A DNA stretch of 64,000 bases from Streptococcus alactolyticus (GCF_012277075.1 NZ_JAAXMT010000005.1:62001-126000); one strand, 5' to 3'. Counted from the first letter of the stretch, positions 50,749-61,323 are shown. Made by a program: numbers and translations. The notes: generated from the letters alone by a model not told the origin.

Positions 50749-51981
50749 ATGGTTGGAAATCGAACAAATGATGTTAAAGTATATTGTTCTTTCTGTGGGA
50801 AAGGACAAGACGAAGTCAAGAAAATCATTGCAGGAAACAATGTGTTCATTTGTAATGAATGCGTGGCTTTGTCCCAAGAAATTATCCGTGAAGAACTGGC
50901 GGAAGAAGTGCTAGCGGATTTATCAGAAGTTCCAAAACCAAAAGAATTGATGGCGATGCTTGATGAATACGTTGTCGGGCAAGAATGTGCCAAACGTGCG
51001 CTTTCTGTGGCGGTTTATAACCACTACAAACGCGTGGCTTTTGCAGAAAACCGCGATGAAGAAGATGTTGATTTGCAAAAATCAAATATCTTGATGATTG
51101 GCCCAACGGGTTCAGGGAAGACTTTCCTTGCGCAAACCTTGGCCAAAACCTTGAACGTTCCATTTGCGATTGCCGATGCGACATCATTGACTGAGGCAGG
51201 TTATGTCGGAGAAGACGTTGAAAATATCTTGCTCAAACTGATTCAAGCGGCTGACTTTAATATTGAACGAGCTGAGCGCGGAATTATCTACATCGACGAA
51301 ATCGATAAAATCGCGAAAAAAGGGGAAAATGTATCCATTACGCGTGATGTTTCTGGTGAAGGGGTGCAACAAGCACTTTTGAAAATCATCGAAGGAACCG
51401 TTGCCAGCGTGCCACCACAAGGTGGACGAAAACATCCAAATCAAGAAATGATTCAAATCGATACCAAAAATATCCTCTTTATCGTTGGTGGTGCTTTTGA
51501 TGGCATCGAAGACATTGTCAAACAACGTTTGGGTGAAAAAGTTATCGGCTTTGGTCAAAACAACCGTAAAATTGCTGATGATGCTTCTTATATGCAAGAA
51601 ATCATCTCAGAAGATATTCAAAAATTCGGTTTGATTCCTGAATTTATCGGACGTTTGCCAGTCGTTGCAGCGCTTGAAAAATTGACTGCAGATGACTTGG
51701 TTCGTATTTTGACAGAACCACGAAACGCCTTGGTTAAACAATACCAAACCCTTATGTCTTATGATGGTGTTGAGTTAGAATTTGATGACGACGCCTTGCA
51801 AGCTATTGCCAATAAAGCTATCGAACGTCGAACAGGGGCGCGTGGTTTGCGTTCTATCATTGAAGAAACCATGATGGATGTTATGTTTGAAGTACCAAGC
51901 CAAGAAGATGTCACTAAAGTTCGTATCACGAAAGCGACAGTTGACGGAACGGAAAAACCGATTTTAGAAATTGCGTCTTAA
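50749..51981 (+). CDS. clpX: ClpX, ATP-dependent unfoldase of the ClpXP protease
   Basis: 410-aa AAA+ protein. The N-terminal zinc finger is [13 protein letters not shown]...CNEC (Cys pairs at about 11-14 and 33-36). Walker A GPTGSGKT (about 121), Walker [14 protein letters not shown], the pore loop GYVGED and sensor motif [10 protein letters not shown] are all present. It feeds substrates to ClpP. The SD before ATG is weak (GAGAAAGAG), suggesting low or coupled translation. ysxC follows directly. Confidence 0.95.
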   Translation: MVGNRTNDVKVYCSFCGKGQDEVKKIIAGNNVFICNECVALSQEIIREELAEEVLADLSEVPKPKELMAMLDEYVVGQECAKRALSVAVYNHYKRVAFAENRDEEDVDLQKSNILMIGPTGSGKTFLAQTLAKTLNVPFAIADATSLTEAGYVGEDVENILLKLIQAADFNIERAERGIIYIDEIDKIAKKGENVSITRDVSGEGVQQALLKIIEGTVASVPPQGGRKHPNQEMIQIDTKNILFIVGGAFDGIEDIVKQRLGEKVIGFGQNNRKIADDASYMQEIISEDIQKFGLIPEFIGRLPVVAALEKLTADDLVRILTEPRNALVKQYQTLMSYDGVELEFDDDALQAIANKAIERRTGARGLRSIIEETMMDVMFEVPSQEDVTKVRITKATVDGTEKPILEIAS

Positions 51982-51991
51982 GGAGAGAATG

Positions 51992-52585
51992 ATGACTGAG
52001 TATTTAAATACCCATAATGCCTCGCTTCTTTTGAGTGCCGCTAACAAATCGCATTACCCACAAGATGATTTGCCGGAAATTGCCTTGGCTGGACGTTCTA
52101 ACGTTGGGAAATCAAGTTTTATCAATACCCTTTTAGGACGTAAAAACCTTGCTCGGACATCAAGCAAACCAGGAAAAACCCAGCTTTTGAACTTTTACAA
52201 TATTGATGACAAGCTGCGTTTTGTGGACGTTCCAGGTTATGGCTATGCCAAAGTTTCTAAGACCGAGCGTGCTAAATGGGGCAAGATGATTGAAGAGTAT
52301 TTGGTGAGCCGTGACAATTTGCGTGCGGTAGTGAGTTTGGTGGATTTGCGCCATAGCCCTAGCGCCGATGATGTGCAGATGTACGAATTCCTTAAATATT
52401 ACGAGATTCCTGTCATCGTGGTAGCTACGAAAGCTGATAAAATCCCCCGCGGTAAATGGAACAAACACGAGTCTGAAATCAAAAAAACACTGAATTTTGA
52501 TAAATCAGACCAATTCGTTATCTTCTCATCTGTTGACCGTACTGGCTTAGATGACGCTTGGGATAGCATTTTAAGTGAATTATAA
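51992..52585 (+). CDS. ysxC: Ribosome biogenesis GTPase (YsxC/EngB)
   Basis: 197-aa GTPase for large-subunit assembly. G1 [10 protein letters not shown]3 DVPGYGYA, G4 TKADK. TAAGGAG overlaps the clpX stop; ATG 51989 or 51992 fit equally, giving M or MM. Co-transcribed with clpX in most firmicutes. A terminator follows 6 bases after the stop. Confidence 0.94.
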   Translation: MTEYLNTHNASLLLSAANKSHYPQDDLPEIALAGRSNVGKSSFINTLLGRKNLARTSSKPGKTQLLNFYNIDDKLRFVDVPGYGYAKVSKTERAKWGKMIEEYLVSRDNLRAVVSLVDLRHSPSADDVQMYEFLKYYEIPVIVVATKADKIPRGKWNKHESEIKKTLNFDKSDQFVIFSSVDRTGLDDAWDSILSEL

Positions 52586-52591
52586 AGGAAA

Positions 52592-52617
52592 AGATTGGTT
52601 TAGCCAGTCTTTTTTTG
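52592..52617 (+). terminator. Terminator of the folA-clpX-ysxC operon
   Basis: AGATTGG/CCAGTCT stem (one T-G), 5-base loop, seven T. Confidence 0.82.
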
Positions 52618-52773
52618 TTATCGTTTTTGCCTAGCGCTATTGATAGATAAAGACTATTACCCTCCCTGAAAATCTTATGCTATTATAGATATATACTTAT
52701 TATAAAAGATGGCGTTTATAGAGAATTATCATTTTTAACACGGGGAACACTTCCAAATACAGGAGGAAATGAA

Positions 52774-53460
52774 ATGAAAAATCAGCAAATGATGGATATT
52801 AACAAAAAGAGTACTGCTCTTACACTCATCGATATAACAGTAATGATATTGTTGACTTTGACAAAAGTTGTTCCTTCCTCAACCATAGCAGGGTATTCCG
52901 TATTTGTGGGGATAGTATTTTTCTTTATAGTAGAAGATGTTAGTAAAACACGAGCTTCCGAATCGGGTTTACGTTTCAATACTATCGTCACCGACCTCAA
53001 AAAGTCGGGAGTCATTATTTGGATGTTGCTACCGAGTTTAAGTGGTATTGCGGCGCTTGTTGCAGGAAATATCATTTTTGGTGGAGAATTTGTTGCCCAT
53101 GTAATGGGACGGACGGATTCTATCTTGTCTTTTGATAAGACGGCATTATTGATAGGTCAAGTTATCATTGCAGCATTTGGAGAAGAAATTGCATATAGAG
53201 GTTTCTTCTTTGGAAAATCCTTGAAAATATTTCCAATTTGGATTAGTGCCGTAGTATCGTCTATTGTTTTTGCTGCTGGACATATTGCTACTGGAAACAT
53301 AGGGATTGTAGCTTACGATATTGCTGGTGTGTTCATTGACAGTTTGATTTTTTCAGTAATTTATTATAAGTCTGGAAATTGTGTTATCAGTACCTTTTCA
53401 CATATTCTTGGCAATACAATATCAATTGTCGCTGTATTTATGTTCTTTTTAAGGAGGTAG
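52774..53460 (+). CDS. CPBP family intramembrane metalloprotease
   Basis: 228-aa membrane protein of the CAAX protease/bacteriocin-processing (Abi) family. The first motif is FGEEIAYRGF (EExxxR, about 133-142), the second FAAGHIATG (about 169), and the third HILGN near the C-terminus; about seven membrane helices. Such proteins often give self-immunity to bacteriocins or process membrane proteins; no bacteriocin gene is near. AGGAGG precedes the ATG. It is AT-rich and sits exactly where the front of an amino acid permease gene is missing, so it probably arrived by replacement. Confidence 0.85.
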   Translation: MKNQQMMDINKKSTALTLIDITVMILLTLTKVVPSSTIAGYSVFVGIVFFFIVEDVSKTRASESGLRFNTIVTDLKKSGVIIWMLLPSLSGIAALVAGNIIFGGEFVAHVMGRTDSILSFDKTALLIGQVIIAAFGEEIAYRGFFFGKSLKIFPIWISAVVSSIVFAAGHIATGNIGIVAYDIAGVFIDSLIFSVIYYKSGNCVISTFSHILGNTISIVAVFMFFLRR

Positions 53461-53463
53461 GAA

Positions 53464-53718
53464 AGTTGCTTTATCTCTATATCCATTCCCATAGCACAGA
53501 TTCGTTTCCGTAAAGCCTTCTTGAAGACACACACTTTGGATGACTTGTCTTTCAAAACACCTTTCACTCCTGTTTTGCCCTATATCACTATTGTGTTGTT
53601 GGTGATTTCGATTATCGGTATTACTTGGGATGCGTCACAACGTGCAGGACTGTATTTTGGCACTCCGTTTGTTCTTTTATATTATGGTTATCATTATTTG
53701 CGGTATAAAAAATGGTAG
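53464..53718 (+). pseudogene. mmuP: 3' fragment of an amino acid permease (MmuP-like)
   Basis: About 84 codons with the C-terminus of an APC-type permease: SISIPIAQIRFRKAFLKTHT, then PFTPVLPYITIVLLVISIIG and a last hydrophobic stretch ending RYKKW. The fragment begins right after the CPBP stop. It has no N-terminal ten helices, so it is dead. The homocysteine methyltransferase gene 14 bases downstream points to the S-methylmethionine permease MmuP; other APC permeases share this end. Confidence 0.7.
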
Positions 53719-53732
53719 GAGGAAAATAAGCC

Positions 53733-54679
53733 ATGGGAAAATTGGAGGATTTATTAGCCAATCAGGAAGTTATCATCTTAGATGGTGCTTTGGGTACGGA
53801 ATTGGAAGAGCGTGGCTATGATGTATCTGGAAAATTGTGGTCTGCTAAATACCTTTTGAAAAATCCTCGTATCATTCAGTATCTTCACAGTATTTACCTT
53901 CGTTCGGGAGCAGATATTCTACAACGTCAAGCTACCAAGCAACTGTTCAGGGCTTAACGGATTTTGGTTTATCTGAAAAAGAAGCTCTGGACATCATCGC
54001 TTTGACAGTCACCTTAGCCCAGCAAGCTCGTGATGAGTTTTGGCGTACTTTATCAGATGAAGAAAAGGCCAAACGCTCTTATCCCTTGATTGCTGGAGAT
54101 GTTGGGCCTTATGCCGCTTATTTGGCAGATGGCTCGGAGTACACGGGGCATTATCATCTAAGTAAAGAAGCTTACCAAGCCTTTCATCGTTCGCGTATTC
54201 AAACTTTGTTGGCTGCTGGATGCGACTTTTTAGCCATTGAAACCATTCCAAATGTTCATGAAGCCAAAGCTTTGATTGATTTATTGGCGACGGATTTTCC
54301 AGAAACAGAAGCCTATCTGTCATTTACAGCACAAGACGATAGCCACATTTCAGATGGCACTCCAATTGAAGTAGTGGCGGATTTGTGTGAGCAAAGTCCT
54401 CAGGTTTTAGCTTTTGGCATTAATTGTAGCAGCCCGACAGTTATTTCGGGTCTATTGAAACGCATTCGGATAGTATCTCAAAAAACGCTAGTTGCCTATC
54501 CTAATTCTGGTGAAGTTTACGACGGTAGCACTCAAACTTGGACTTCAAGTCCTGATGAAGCACGGACCCTTCTTGAAAATAGCAAGATTTGGCTAACATT
54601 AGGTGCCCAAATCATTGGTGGTTGCTGCCGTACTAGTCCCAAAGATATTGTTAGTTTGGCGCAAGCTTTTCACAAATAA
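53733..54679 (+). pseudogene. mmuM: Homocysteine S-methyltransferase (MmuM-like), frameshifted
   Basis: Uses S-methylmethionine to methylate homocysteine. GGAGGAAAAT precedes the ATG. The first frame reads ILDGALGTELEERGYD and ends early at 53957 after GADILQRQ. The expected GADILTTSTYQATVQGL is found if one base is restored near 53918, after which the other frame continues to 54679 with the zinc ligands INCSSP and GGCCRTSP. One-base deletion, so inactive as read; a sequencing error is possible. Ends before a strong terminator. Confidence 0.85.
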
Positions 54680-54680
54680 A

Positions 54681-54711
54681 AAAAGCCCAACTCAAACAAG
54701 TTGGGCTTTTT
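54681..54711. terminator. Bidirectional terminator between mmuM and clpL
   Basis: AAAAGCCCAACT/AGTTGGGCTTTT, perfect 12-bp stem with a 6-base loop, A and T tracts on both sides. Confidence 0.88.
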
Positions 54712-54732
54712 GGGAGCGTTTAGTGGAAAAGA

Positions 54733-56841
54733 TTATTTTTCGCTAATAACAAGTTCGCCATCTTCCATATCGGCTTTAAGATGTTTCACATCGGTGTGGT
54801 CAAGGTAGAAGTCAGTGATTTTATCACGGATTTCTTGTTCAATGACACGGCGAAGTGGACGGACACCCATGGCTTCATCGTAACCTTCTTCGATAAGGTG
54901 TTCTTTAGCTGCGTCACTAACAACCAAATCAATACCTTTCTTAGCGATAGTCTCGCTGACTTCATCAAGCATCAAGTTGACAATATCTTTCAAATCTTCC
55001 TTAGTCAAATGAGAAAATTCGATGATACCATTGAAACGGTTAAGAAATTCTGGGCGGAAGTAAGGAGCGATACGGTCCATAATCTCCATATCTTTTTCAG
55101 CGTCACCAGTTAATGATTCATGACCAAAACCAGCATTTGATGTCGCAATGATAACCGTATTCTTGAAGTTAATGGTGTTACCTTGACCATCTGTCAAACG
55201 ACCATCGTCTAAGACTTGAAGAAGAAGGGTGATGACTTGAGGGTCTGCTTTTTCAATTTCATCCAAAAGGACGATAGAGTAAGGATTACGACGAACACGT
55301 TCTGTCAAAGTGTTGTTGTTGTCATCGTAACCAACGTAACCAGCGGTTGTACCAATTAATTTAGAAACGGCTGTACGGTCAGAGTACTCAGACATATCCA
55401 AACGAATGATGGCATCTTTTGAACCAAACATATCAAAGGCTAGTTGTTTAGCAAGTTCGGTTTTACCAACACCAGTAGGACCGACAAATAAGAAGCTACC
55501 AATTGGGCGATTACCTTCGTCAAAACCAGCACGGTTACGACGGATAGCACGAGCAACAGCTTCAACAGCTTCGTCTTGACCGATGACTTTACCTTTCAAA
55601 CGGCTAGCCAATTCTTTCAAACGTTCAATATCACTAGCACCCATATTAGATACAGGCACACCAGTCAAACGTTCAACAGATTCAGCCACATCGTTAACCG
55701 TAGCAGTTACTTTTTGACCTTCAGTGTGGTTGTCAATTTGTTTTTGAAGGGCTTCAATACGTGTCTTCGTATTAAGTGCTAATTCATAATCTTCATTAGC
55801 AACAGCTTGTTCTTGTTTATCTTTTTGTTCTGCAATTTCTTTTTCAAGTGTTTTGACATCTGTGACAGGATGTTGTGCAGCCAAGTGAGCAGCTGTCATA
55901 TCAATCAAGTCAATAGCTTTATCAGGTAAGCTACGTTGTGGGATGTATTGGATAGAAAAATCAACGGCAGCTTTCAAAACATTGTCAGGAAGGACAACGT
56001 TGTGGTGCTTTTCATACAAATCACGAATACCCATCAAGATGTTAAAGCTATCTTCAGCAGAAGGAGCATTTACTTTAACTTCATTGAAACGACGAGCAAG
56101 AGCTGCGTTCTTCAAAATAGTGTTACGGTATTCGTCTTGAGTAGTAGCACCTATAACGGTCAATTCACCACGAGAAAGAGCGGGTTTCAAAATATCAGCC
56201 AAACCTTTAGAGCCAGAGTCACCGCCAATAGAACCAGCACCTAAAATTTGATGGATTTCATCAAAGAATAAGATGATGTTTCCAGCGTCTTTGACTTCTT
56301 TAACGAGATTTTGTACGTTTTCTTCAAAAGCACCACGGTATTGTGTACCAGCTTCAAGACCAGAGATATCAATTGAAATGATTTCTTTATTCTTAATAGC
56401 AGCAGGGACATCACCATTGACAATAGCTTGTGCTAAACCTTCAACAACGGCTGTCTTACCAACACCAGCATCACCGACTAAAACGGGATTGTTCTTTGTA
56501 CGACGTGATAAGATTTCAGCTGTTTCTTGAATTTCTTTATTACGACCAATAACAGGGTCCAATTCGTTAGCGCGAGCACGTTCTGTCAAGTTAGTACCAA
56601 GTTTTGCAAGGATACCATCTTGTTTAGGAGCGTTAGCAGCAGCTTGTTCTCGGTATTCTTCGTTACCAGGAAGTTTACCTGTCTTACGATAAGCAGCAAA
56701 TTCTTCAGGTGTTACTTCACGTCCATTGATAAGGTAACGTTTATTTTCAGAATTATATCCGCCCATGTTTCCCATGAGTTGATTGAAAATATCGTCCATT
56801 CCTCCAAAAGGATCTCTTCCATAAAAATCACGACTTGCCAT
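54733..56841 (-). CDS. clpL: ClpL, Hsp100/Clp ATPase
   Basis: 702-aa chaperone ATPase with two AAA+ modules and no N-terminal Clp domain: instead a short Gly/Asn-rich start ([20 protein letters not shown]). D1: Walker [11 protein letters not shown] (about 122); D2: Walker [11 protein letters not shown] (about 455); a UVR-like middle segment (about 330-385) with coiled coil lies between. It lacks the tripeptide loop for ClpP, so it acts as an autonomous disaggregase in heat and acid stress. GAGAGG precedes the ATG. No clear CtsR operator was found. Confidence 0.94.
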   Translation of the reverse strand: MASRDFYGRDPFGGMDDIFNQLMGNMGGYNSENKRYLINGREVTPEEFAAYRKTGKLPGNEEYREQAAANAPKQDGILAKLGTNLTERARANELDPVIGRNKEIQETAEILSRRTKNNPVLVGDAGVGKTAVVEGLAQAIVNGDVPAAIKNKEIISIDISGLEAGTQYRGAFEENVQNLVKEVKDAGNIILFFDEIHQILGAGSIGGDSGSKGLADILKPALSRGELTVIGATTQDEYRNTILKNAALARRFNEVKVNAPSAEDSFNILMGIRDLYEKHHNVVLPDNVLKAAVDFSIQYIPQRSLPDKAIDLIDMTAAHLAAQHPVTDVKTLEKEIAEQKDKQEQAVANEDYELALNTKTRIEALQKQIDNHTEGQKVTATVNDVAESVERLTGVPVSNMGASDIERLKELASRLKGKVIGQDEAVEAVARAIRRNRAGFDEGNRPIGSFLFVGPTGVGKTELAKQLAFDMFGSKDAIIRLDMSEYSDRTAVSKLIGTTAGYVGYDDNNNTLTERVRRNPYSIVLLDEIEKADPQVITLLLQVLDDGRLTDGQGNTINFKNTVIIATSNAGFGHESLTGDAEKDMEIMDRIAPYFRPEFLNRFNGIIEFSHLTKEDLKDIVNLMLDEVSETIAKKGIDLVVSDAAKEHLIEEGYDEAMGVRPLRRVIEQEIRDKITDFYLDHTDVKHLKADMEDGELVISEK

Positions 56842-56988
56842 AATCTATTACCTCTCTTCATATAAATGATATTATAGTACGATTTTAAACAAAAGATGAT
56901 ATGCGATACAAAATCTCTTTTTCGGACTAGATCAATAGCTTGATAAGGCTTGGTTGATTGTCTTTTTTTCAATCACCTTTATAGTATT

Positions 56989-57017
56989 ATCATATAGCAT
57001 ATTCTCTTAAAAGTCAA
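56989..57017 (-). promoter_or_regulatory. clpL promoter
   Basis: On the minus strand: TTGACT (57017-57012), 17-base spacer, TATGAT (56994-56989). The leader of about 140 bases carries an inverted repeat GGTGATTG/CAATCAACC (56952-56977). Confidence 0.65.
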
Positions 57018-57164
57018 CAAAAAATACTCAAAAAATTTAAAAAAAGTAATACTATAATATGATTCGGAGCTAAAAACCTATATTTTTATAGGAAAGAGAC
57101 GGTGTTATTAAAAAGAGAAAGTTTCCTAAAATAGCAAAAAAGATAAAAAAGTGGGCGTAATGGG

Positions 57165-57193
57165 TTGACAAGTCATCAAAAAGACGATATACT
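57165..57193 (+). promoter_or_regulatory. rplJL promoter
   Basis: TTGACA, 17-base spacer, TATACT. Transcription should start near 57200, just before the L10 leader. Confidence 0.85.
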
Positions 57194-57216
57194 AATTAAG
57201 GTTTTATGATAAAACT

Positions 57217-57330
57217 GACCTAAGACAGCAGGGGAGCCGTGCTCATAATATTCCTGCCGAGGCACAAAACGTAATGAGAATAACGTATTTGTACTTTCGT
57301 GTCTAGGTTTAGGTGCGTTTTTTTGTGCCT
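57217..57330 (+). ncRNA. L10 leader (autoregulatory L10-L7/L12 binding RNA)
   Basis: The leader contains GACCTAAGACAGCAGGGGAG, then AATATTCCTGCCGAGG, the conserved stem and kink-turn of the bacterial L10 leader. GGCACAAAA (57261) can pair with TTTTGTGCC (57321), giving a terminator-like hairpin with internal T-run. Free L10(L12)4 is expected to bind here and reduce rplJL expression. Confidence 0.8.
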
Positions 57331-57360
57331 ATCCCAAAAATAATAACGGAGGTAAAACTA

Positions 57361-57861
57361 ATGAGTGAAGCAATTATCGCTAAAAAAGCTGAGCAAGTTG
57401 AAGCTGTTGCTGAAAAAATGAAAGCTGCTGCATCTATCGTTGTTGTAGATTCACGTGGTCTTACAGTTGAGCAAGATACAGTTCTTCGTCGCAATCTTCG
57501 CGAAAGCGGTGTTGAGTTCAAAGTTATCAAAAACTCAATTTTGACTCGTGCAGCTGAAAAAGCTGGTCTTGACGATATGAAAGATCTTTTCGTTGGACCA
57601 TCAGCAGTAGCCTTCTCTAACGAAGATGTTGTTGCTCCCGCTAAAATTATCAATGATTTTGCGAAAGATGCTGAAGCACTTGAAATCAAAGGTGGTGCAA
57701 TCGAAGGTTCTGTTTCTTCAAAAGAAGAAATCCTTGCCCTTGCTACATTGCCAAACCGCGAAGGACTTCTTTCTATGCTCCTTTCTGTACTTCAAGCGCC
57801 AGTTCGCAATGTTGCTCTTGCAGTCAAAGCAGTTGCAGACAGCAAAGAAGACGCAGCTTAA
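57361..57861 (+). CDS. rplJ: 50S ribosomal protein L10
   Basis: 166-aa stalk-base protein. Start [20 protein letters not shown] with GGAGG 8 bases upstream; the frame open from 57313 lies in the leader. [20 protein letters not shown] and [15 protein letters not shown] are L10 signatures. It anchors L7/L12 dimers and represses its own operon. Confidence 0.96.
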   Translation: MSEAIIAKKAEQVEAVAEKMKAAASIVVVDSRGLTVEQDTVLRRNLRESGVEFKVIKNSILTRAAEKAGLDDMKDLFVGPSAVAFSNEDVVAPAKIINDFAKDAEALEIKGGAIEGSVSSKEEILALATLPNREGLLSMLLSVLQAPVRNVALAVKAVADSKEDAA

Positions 57862-57929
57862 TGCAAAAAGTAGCCTAGTGCTATATTAATTTATTAAAAA
57901 ACATATACTATTTTTTGGAGGAATCTATA

Positions 57930-58298
57930 ATGGCATTGAACATTGAAAACATTATTGCTGAAATTAAAGAAGCTTCAATCCTTGAATTGAACGACCTTGT
58001 AAAAGCTATCGAAGAAGAATTTGGTGTAACTGCAGCTGCTCCTGTTGCTGTAGCTGCTGGTGGTGCTGCTGACGCTGGTGCTGCTAAAGACTCATTTGAC
58101 GTTGAATTGACTTCAGCTGGTGACAAGAAAGTTGCTGTTATCAAAGCTGTACGTGAAGTTACAGGTCTTGGTCTTAAAGAAGCTAAAGCTCTTGTTGATG
58201 GTGCACCTGCTAACGTTAAAGAAGGCGTTGCAACTGCAGAAGCTGAAGAAATCAAAGCTAAACTTGAAGAAGCTGGAGCTTCTATCACTCTTAAATAA
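57930..58298 (+). CDS. rplL: 50S ribosomal protein L7/L12
   Basis: 122-aa acidic stalk protein. The N-terminal dimer domain is [20 protein letters not shown], an Ala/Gly hinge follows (about 36-52), then the C-terminal factor-binding domain ([20 protein letters not shown]). TGGAGGAA precedes ATG 57930. Strong codon bias, as expected for a highly expressed gene. Confidence 0.97.
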   Translation: MALNIENIIAEIKEASILELNDLVKAIEEEFGVTAAAPVAVAAGGAADAGAAKDSFDVELTSAGDKKVAVIKAVREVTGLGLKEAKALVDGAPANVKEGVATAEAEEIKAKLEEAGASITLK

Positions 58299-58397
58299 TC
58301 AATTATTGATTGTTTAAGGCTGAAAGCCGAGTTTTAAAGCCTTTTCGCTAATGTCAAGGTGATTAAGAAGGGATAATTTCAATTGAAATTTCCCCAC

Positions 58398-58430
58398 AAA
58401 ACACCCCACAAATTTTTGTGGGGGTGTTTT
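58398..58430 (+). terminator. rplJL terminator
   Basis: AAAACACCCCACAAA pairs with TTTGTGGGGGTGTTTT (one bulged G). A separate perfect 16-bp palindrome AATTTCAATTGAAATT lies just before at 58375-58390. Confidence 0.85.
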
Positions 58431-58493
58431 GTTTCTAGCTGACATTCTATATTTGTTGCAGTAAACTAATGACAAATACAGAGGAGGGAACTT

Positions 58494-58790
58494 ATGTTAA
58501 GTGAAGATTTATATTATGAGTTAGAAGAAATGTTAACTCTTGGTTTTAAAAATAATGTTGAATATAAAAGATATATAGAACTTAAGGACTCATATGAAGA
58601 AGAAACTTTAGATTATAGTTTTTCAATCAGAGAATTAACTAATCTACTTGAAGTTATTATCAATACCAAAGAAAATGATTTTCCTAATTTAGATGAATGC
58701 TTACATGGAGAATATTTGTATTTAGTTAATGAATTAAAATGGTTAGATTGTAATATCGCTGGAAAATATATTAGTTTATCTTATGACTGA
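58494..58790 (+). CDS. 98-aa acidic protein of unknown function
   Basis: Starts MLSEDLYYELEEMLTLGFKN with GAGGAGGG 7 bases upstream, a strong site. Rich in Glu, Asp, Leu and Tyr, predicted mainly helical, no membrane segment, no motif I recognise. The codon use and low GC differ sharply from rplL just upstream, so it is the first gene of the accessory region. Small acidic proteins like this are often immunity proteins or antitoxins, but no partner toxin is visible. Confidence 0.65.
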   Translation: MLSEDLYYELEEMLTLGFKNNVEYKRYIELKDSYEEETLDYSFSIRELTNLLEVIINTKENDFPNLDECLHGEYLYLVNELKWLDCNIAGKYISLSYD

Positions 58791-59354
58791 GAGATGTATG
58801 CAGTTGCAATTATTCTTTCTTATAGAAAAAATTTATTTTGTTGATTTGTTCCCAATTACACATCACGTGGAGTGTGTTGCTCTGCTTGTAAAAGCCTAGA
58901 AACCTTTGAACGAAAGGGATAATAAAAAGCCTTGGTAGCAAGGCTTTTTATTATGTGGTGGGGAATTATCAGAGTGAGTAATTTTTTATAGTGAGTAGAA
59001 GCGGCAGCATCAAACTATCCCATTCTATTTCCATTTACCCACCCTATGGATGAAACTCTAGAAGGTTTGGCCTAGGGAAACTAACTAGTGTAAGATGAGT
59101 GAAAAAAATACAAAATCTCAAAATATTTTGAAAATGCTTGTTTTCAAGGTGTCATAATGTGGATAATGATTGAATGAATTGGTTTTAACCATTACTTATT
59201 GCAAAGTAAATGATGTGTAGTGAATATTATTGTGGAATAGTTTGGATTGTTAAAAATTATTAGGAAGTTTAGAAAAAATTATTAGAATGGACATTTATCT
59301 CCCATCCTTTTTTGTAAACTCAATGTATCAATAAATGATATGAGGTAGTGAGAA
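58791..59354. other. 564-base non-coding stretch with one strong hairpin
   Basis: No convincing ORF. AATAAAAAGCCTTG/CAAGGCTTTTTATT at 58921-58952 is a perfect 14-bp stem with GTAG loop and works as a terminator in either direction; it probably ends the 98-aa gene unit. The right part (59100-59350) is very AT-rich and must hold the promoter of the AAA ATPase gene, though I cannot name its hexamers with confidence. Confidence 0.6.
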
Positions 59355-61223
59355 ATGAAATATTATCAAGTTGAGCTTACAAATCCTGATGAATTTTTAA
59401 AAGTACAAACAGAAGATTTTATTACTGATAATCGTTGGATACTAATTAAAGAGTCCGAGACTTATTATCTTATTTCACAAGATGATTACAGTTGGCGAGA
59501 AATGATTGAAAAATTAAGAAGTATCTTTGAGAAAAAGGTTTCTCTGGATAAGTTTGAGGTATTGACAGAAACTGATTTTTTAAAAAAGATCGAGAGAAGT
59601 AATCGTGGTGATCTGATCAAATTTTTACTCAATAGTCGAAATGATACAAAGTATTCATTGATGAATTCTAACGCTGAAAAGTTACAGGAATTGAATAGTA
59701 TTGTTGGGTTGACTGATTTTAAAAATGCAGTAAAGGAACTTATCGCCTATTTATCATTCCAAAATAAAATAAATAATAATGAGAAGCAAAGGCACTTTTA
59801 TATTTTTACGGGTGAACAAGGCTCAGGTCGAAAATTTGCCATTCAATTCTTGGAATCATTATTTGGCTTGAGAGCAGTTGTTGCGAACTGTAAGGATTTT
59901 TTCCTTCCAAAAATTACAACAGAAGATTTTCCAGTAGTTTATGATTTTTTCTCAGCAAGACCAAACCCAAAAATTGAATTTTTTGAGAGTTTACGCCAAC
60001 TAGAAGGACACACCTTAGCTATTTTTATGGCCAATAATTACCAAGAAGCAAAGGAGATTGAAAAAGAACTATCAGAAATAAATCATAGAATTTCAATTGT
60101 TCCTTTTCCAGATTATCAGCAAGAAGAACTAGCTTCTATTGGTAGGATGATGCTGGCAAAGAAAATGATTCGAGTCAACGATGATGATTTTAAAAACGCG
60201 CTATCAAAAAAATCGAGAATAAACAATGCAAAACATATTCGACAATTTGTTCAAGAGATTATAGAGTTTTCAGTCCAAACTGGATATGATCCCTCTGAGG
60301 ATAAGGAGATAAATTTAGAAAATTTTTTAATCTGCCCTAAAAGTCAGATTGGATTGAGTAAGACCCCAGAAGATACTTTGCAAGAACTGATAGGGCTAAC
60401 AGAGGTCAAAAATTTATTGACTCAGCAAATTGCATTCAATAAGGTCAACCATCTCAGGAAACAGCATGGAATTTACAACGATACTGTTAATCATCATCTT
60501 GTCTTTTCTGAAAACCCTGGTACAGGAAAAACAGAAGTTGCAAGACTCTATACAAAGATTTTGTTTAATAATAAGATAATTCAAGAAAACAAATTGGTGG
60601 AAGTAGGGCGTGCGGATCTGATTGGAGAGTATATTGGAAGTACTGCTCCCAAAGTTAAAAAGGTATTTGATGATGCCAAAGGAGGTGTCCTTTTTATAGA
60701 TGAGGCCTACAGTTTAATTCCAAGGCACGAAAAAGATTATGGACATGAAGCTATTGCGACTATTATTCAGGAAATGGAAAATCGGAGAGATGAGGTCTTA
60801 GTTATTTTTGCGGGCTATGAAGATTTGATGAAGGAGTTCCTTGATATAAACCCAGGTCTGTCTTCAAGGATTTCACGGGAAATTCGATTTGAAGACTACT
60901 CTTCTGACGAACTCTTTGCTATCATCGAACTGATGATTTCGAGGAAACAGTATCAGTTGAAAGGTGATTGCAAACATAAGCTATACCAACATCTATCCGA
61001 ACTAGAAAGAGATAGTTATTTCGGGAATGCTCGATATGTCCGAAAACTTGTTGACCATATTATTCTTTATCAAGCACAACGGGTTATTAATATGGAAGAT
61101 AGTCAATTGACAAGTCTGGAGAATTTGAGTCTAGTGACATTAGAGGATATTGAGAATGCTCTGGAAAGTTTTGGATTTAGTACTCAGAAGTTAAGTCGGA
61201 CAATTGGATTTGGCAGATACTAA
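59355..61223 (+). CDS. Tandem AAA ATPase, CbxX/CfxQ (SpoVK)-like
   Basis: 622-aa protein. Residues 1-110 match nothing I know. A first AAA module (about 115-320) has a degenerate Walker A, TGEQGSGRKF (about 152-161), and no clear Walker B. The second (about 345-600) is canonical CbxX/CfxQ: Walker A SENPGTGKTEVAR (about 384-396), pore segment YIGSTAPKVKK, Walker B GGVLFIDEAYSL (about 443-454) and sensor-like FAGYEDLMKEFLDINPGLSSR. Related ATPases remodel Rubisco or act in type VII secretion (EccA), but no secretion gene is near. GAGGTAGTGAG precedes the ATG. It is followed 100 bases later by a WYL regulator. Confidence 0.85.
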   Translation: MKYYQVELTNPDEFLKVQTEDFITDNRWILIKESETYYLISQDDYSWREMIEKLRSIFEKKVSLDKFEVLTETDFLKKIERSNRGDLIKFLLNSRNDTKYSLMNSNAEKLQELNSIVGLTDFKNAVKELIAYLSFQNKINNNEKQRHFYIFTGEQGSGRKFAIQFLESLFGLRAVVANCKDFFLPKITTEDFPVVYDFFSARPNPKIEFFESLRQLEGHTLAIFMANNYQEAKEIEKELSEINHRISIVPFPDYQQEELASIGRMMLAKKMIRVNDDDFKNALSKKSRINNAKHIRQFVQEIIEFSVQTGYDPSEDKEINLENFLICPKSQIGLSKTPEDTLQELIGLTEVKNLLTQQIAFNKVNHLRKQHGIYNDTVNHHLVFSENPGTGKTEVARLYTKILFNNKIIQENKLVEVGRADLIGEYIGSTAPKVKKVFDDAKGGVLFIDEAYSLIPRHEKDYGHEAIATIIQEMENRRDEVLVIFAGYEDLMKEFLDINPGLSSRISREIRFEDYSSDELFAIIELMISRKQYQLKGDCKHKLYQHLSELERDSYFGNARYVRKLVDHIILYQAQRVINMEDSQLTSLENLSLVTLEDIENALESFGFSTQKLSRTIGFGRY

Positions 61224-61271
61224 AATTAATCTTATTTGCAAAATAATAACCTTGAAAAAGTCGGAATATCA

Positions 61272-61301
61272 TTGAATAGGGACTACTTGAGGTGTTATAA
61301 T
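61272..61301 (+). promoter_or_regulatory. Promoter of the WYL regulator gene
   Basis: TTGAAT, 18-base spacer, TATAAT. The ATG at 61300 overlaps this -10 box, which shows that translation starts at 61324 instead. Confidence 0.65.
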
Positions 61302-61323
61302 GTTTCTAAGGAATGAGGTAAAT

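Noticed and set aside
52774..53460. Bacteriocin immunity function for the CPBP protease
   Set aside because: No bacteriocin, ABC peptidase or two-component genes are nearby; the family fold alone does not show this.
56842..57060. CtsR heat-shock operator before clpL
   Set aside because: The only similar element (AGTCAAC then ACTCAAA) has 7 instead of 3 bases between the heptads and mismatches, so I do not call it; the TTGACT is better explained as the -35 box.
59355..61223. Type VII secretion locus (EccA-like ATPase)
   Set aside because: No EsxA, EssC, EsaA or LXG genes in the window; only the CbxX fold is shared.
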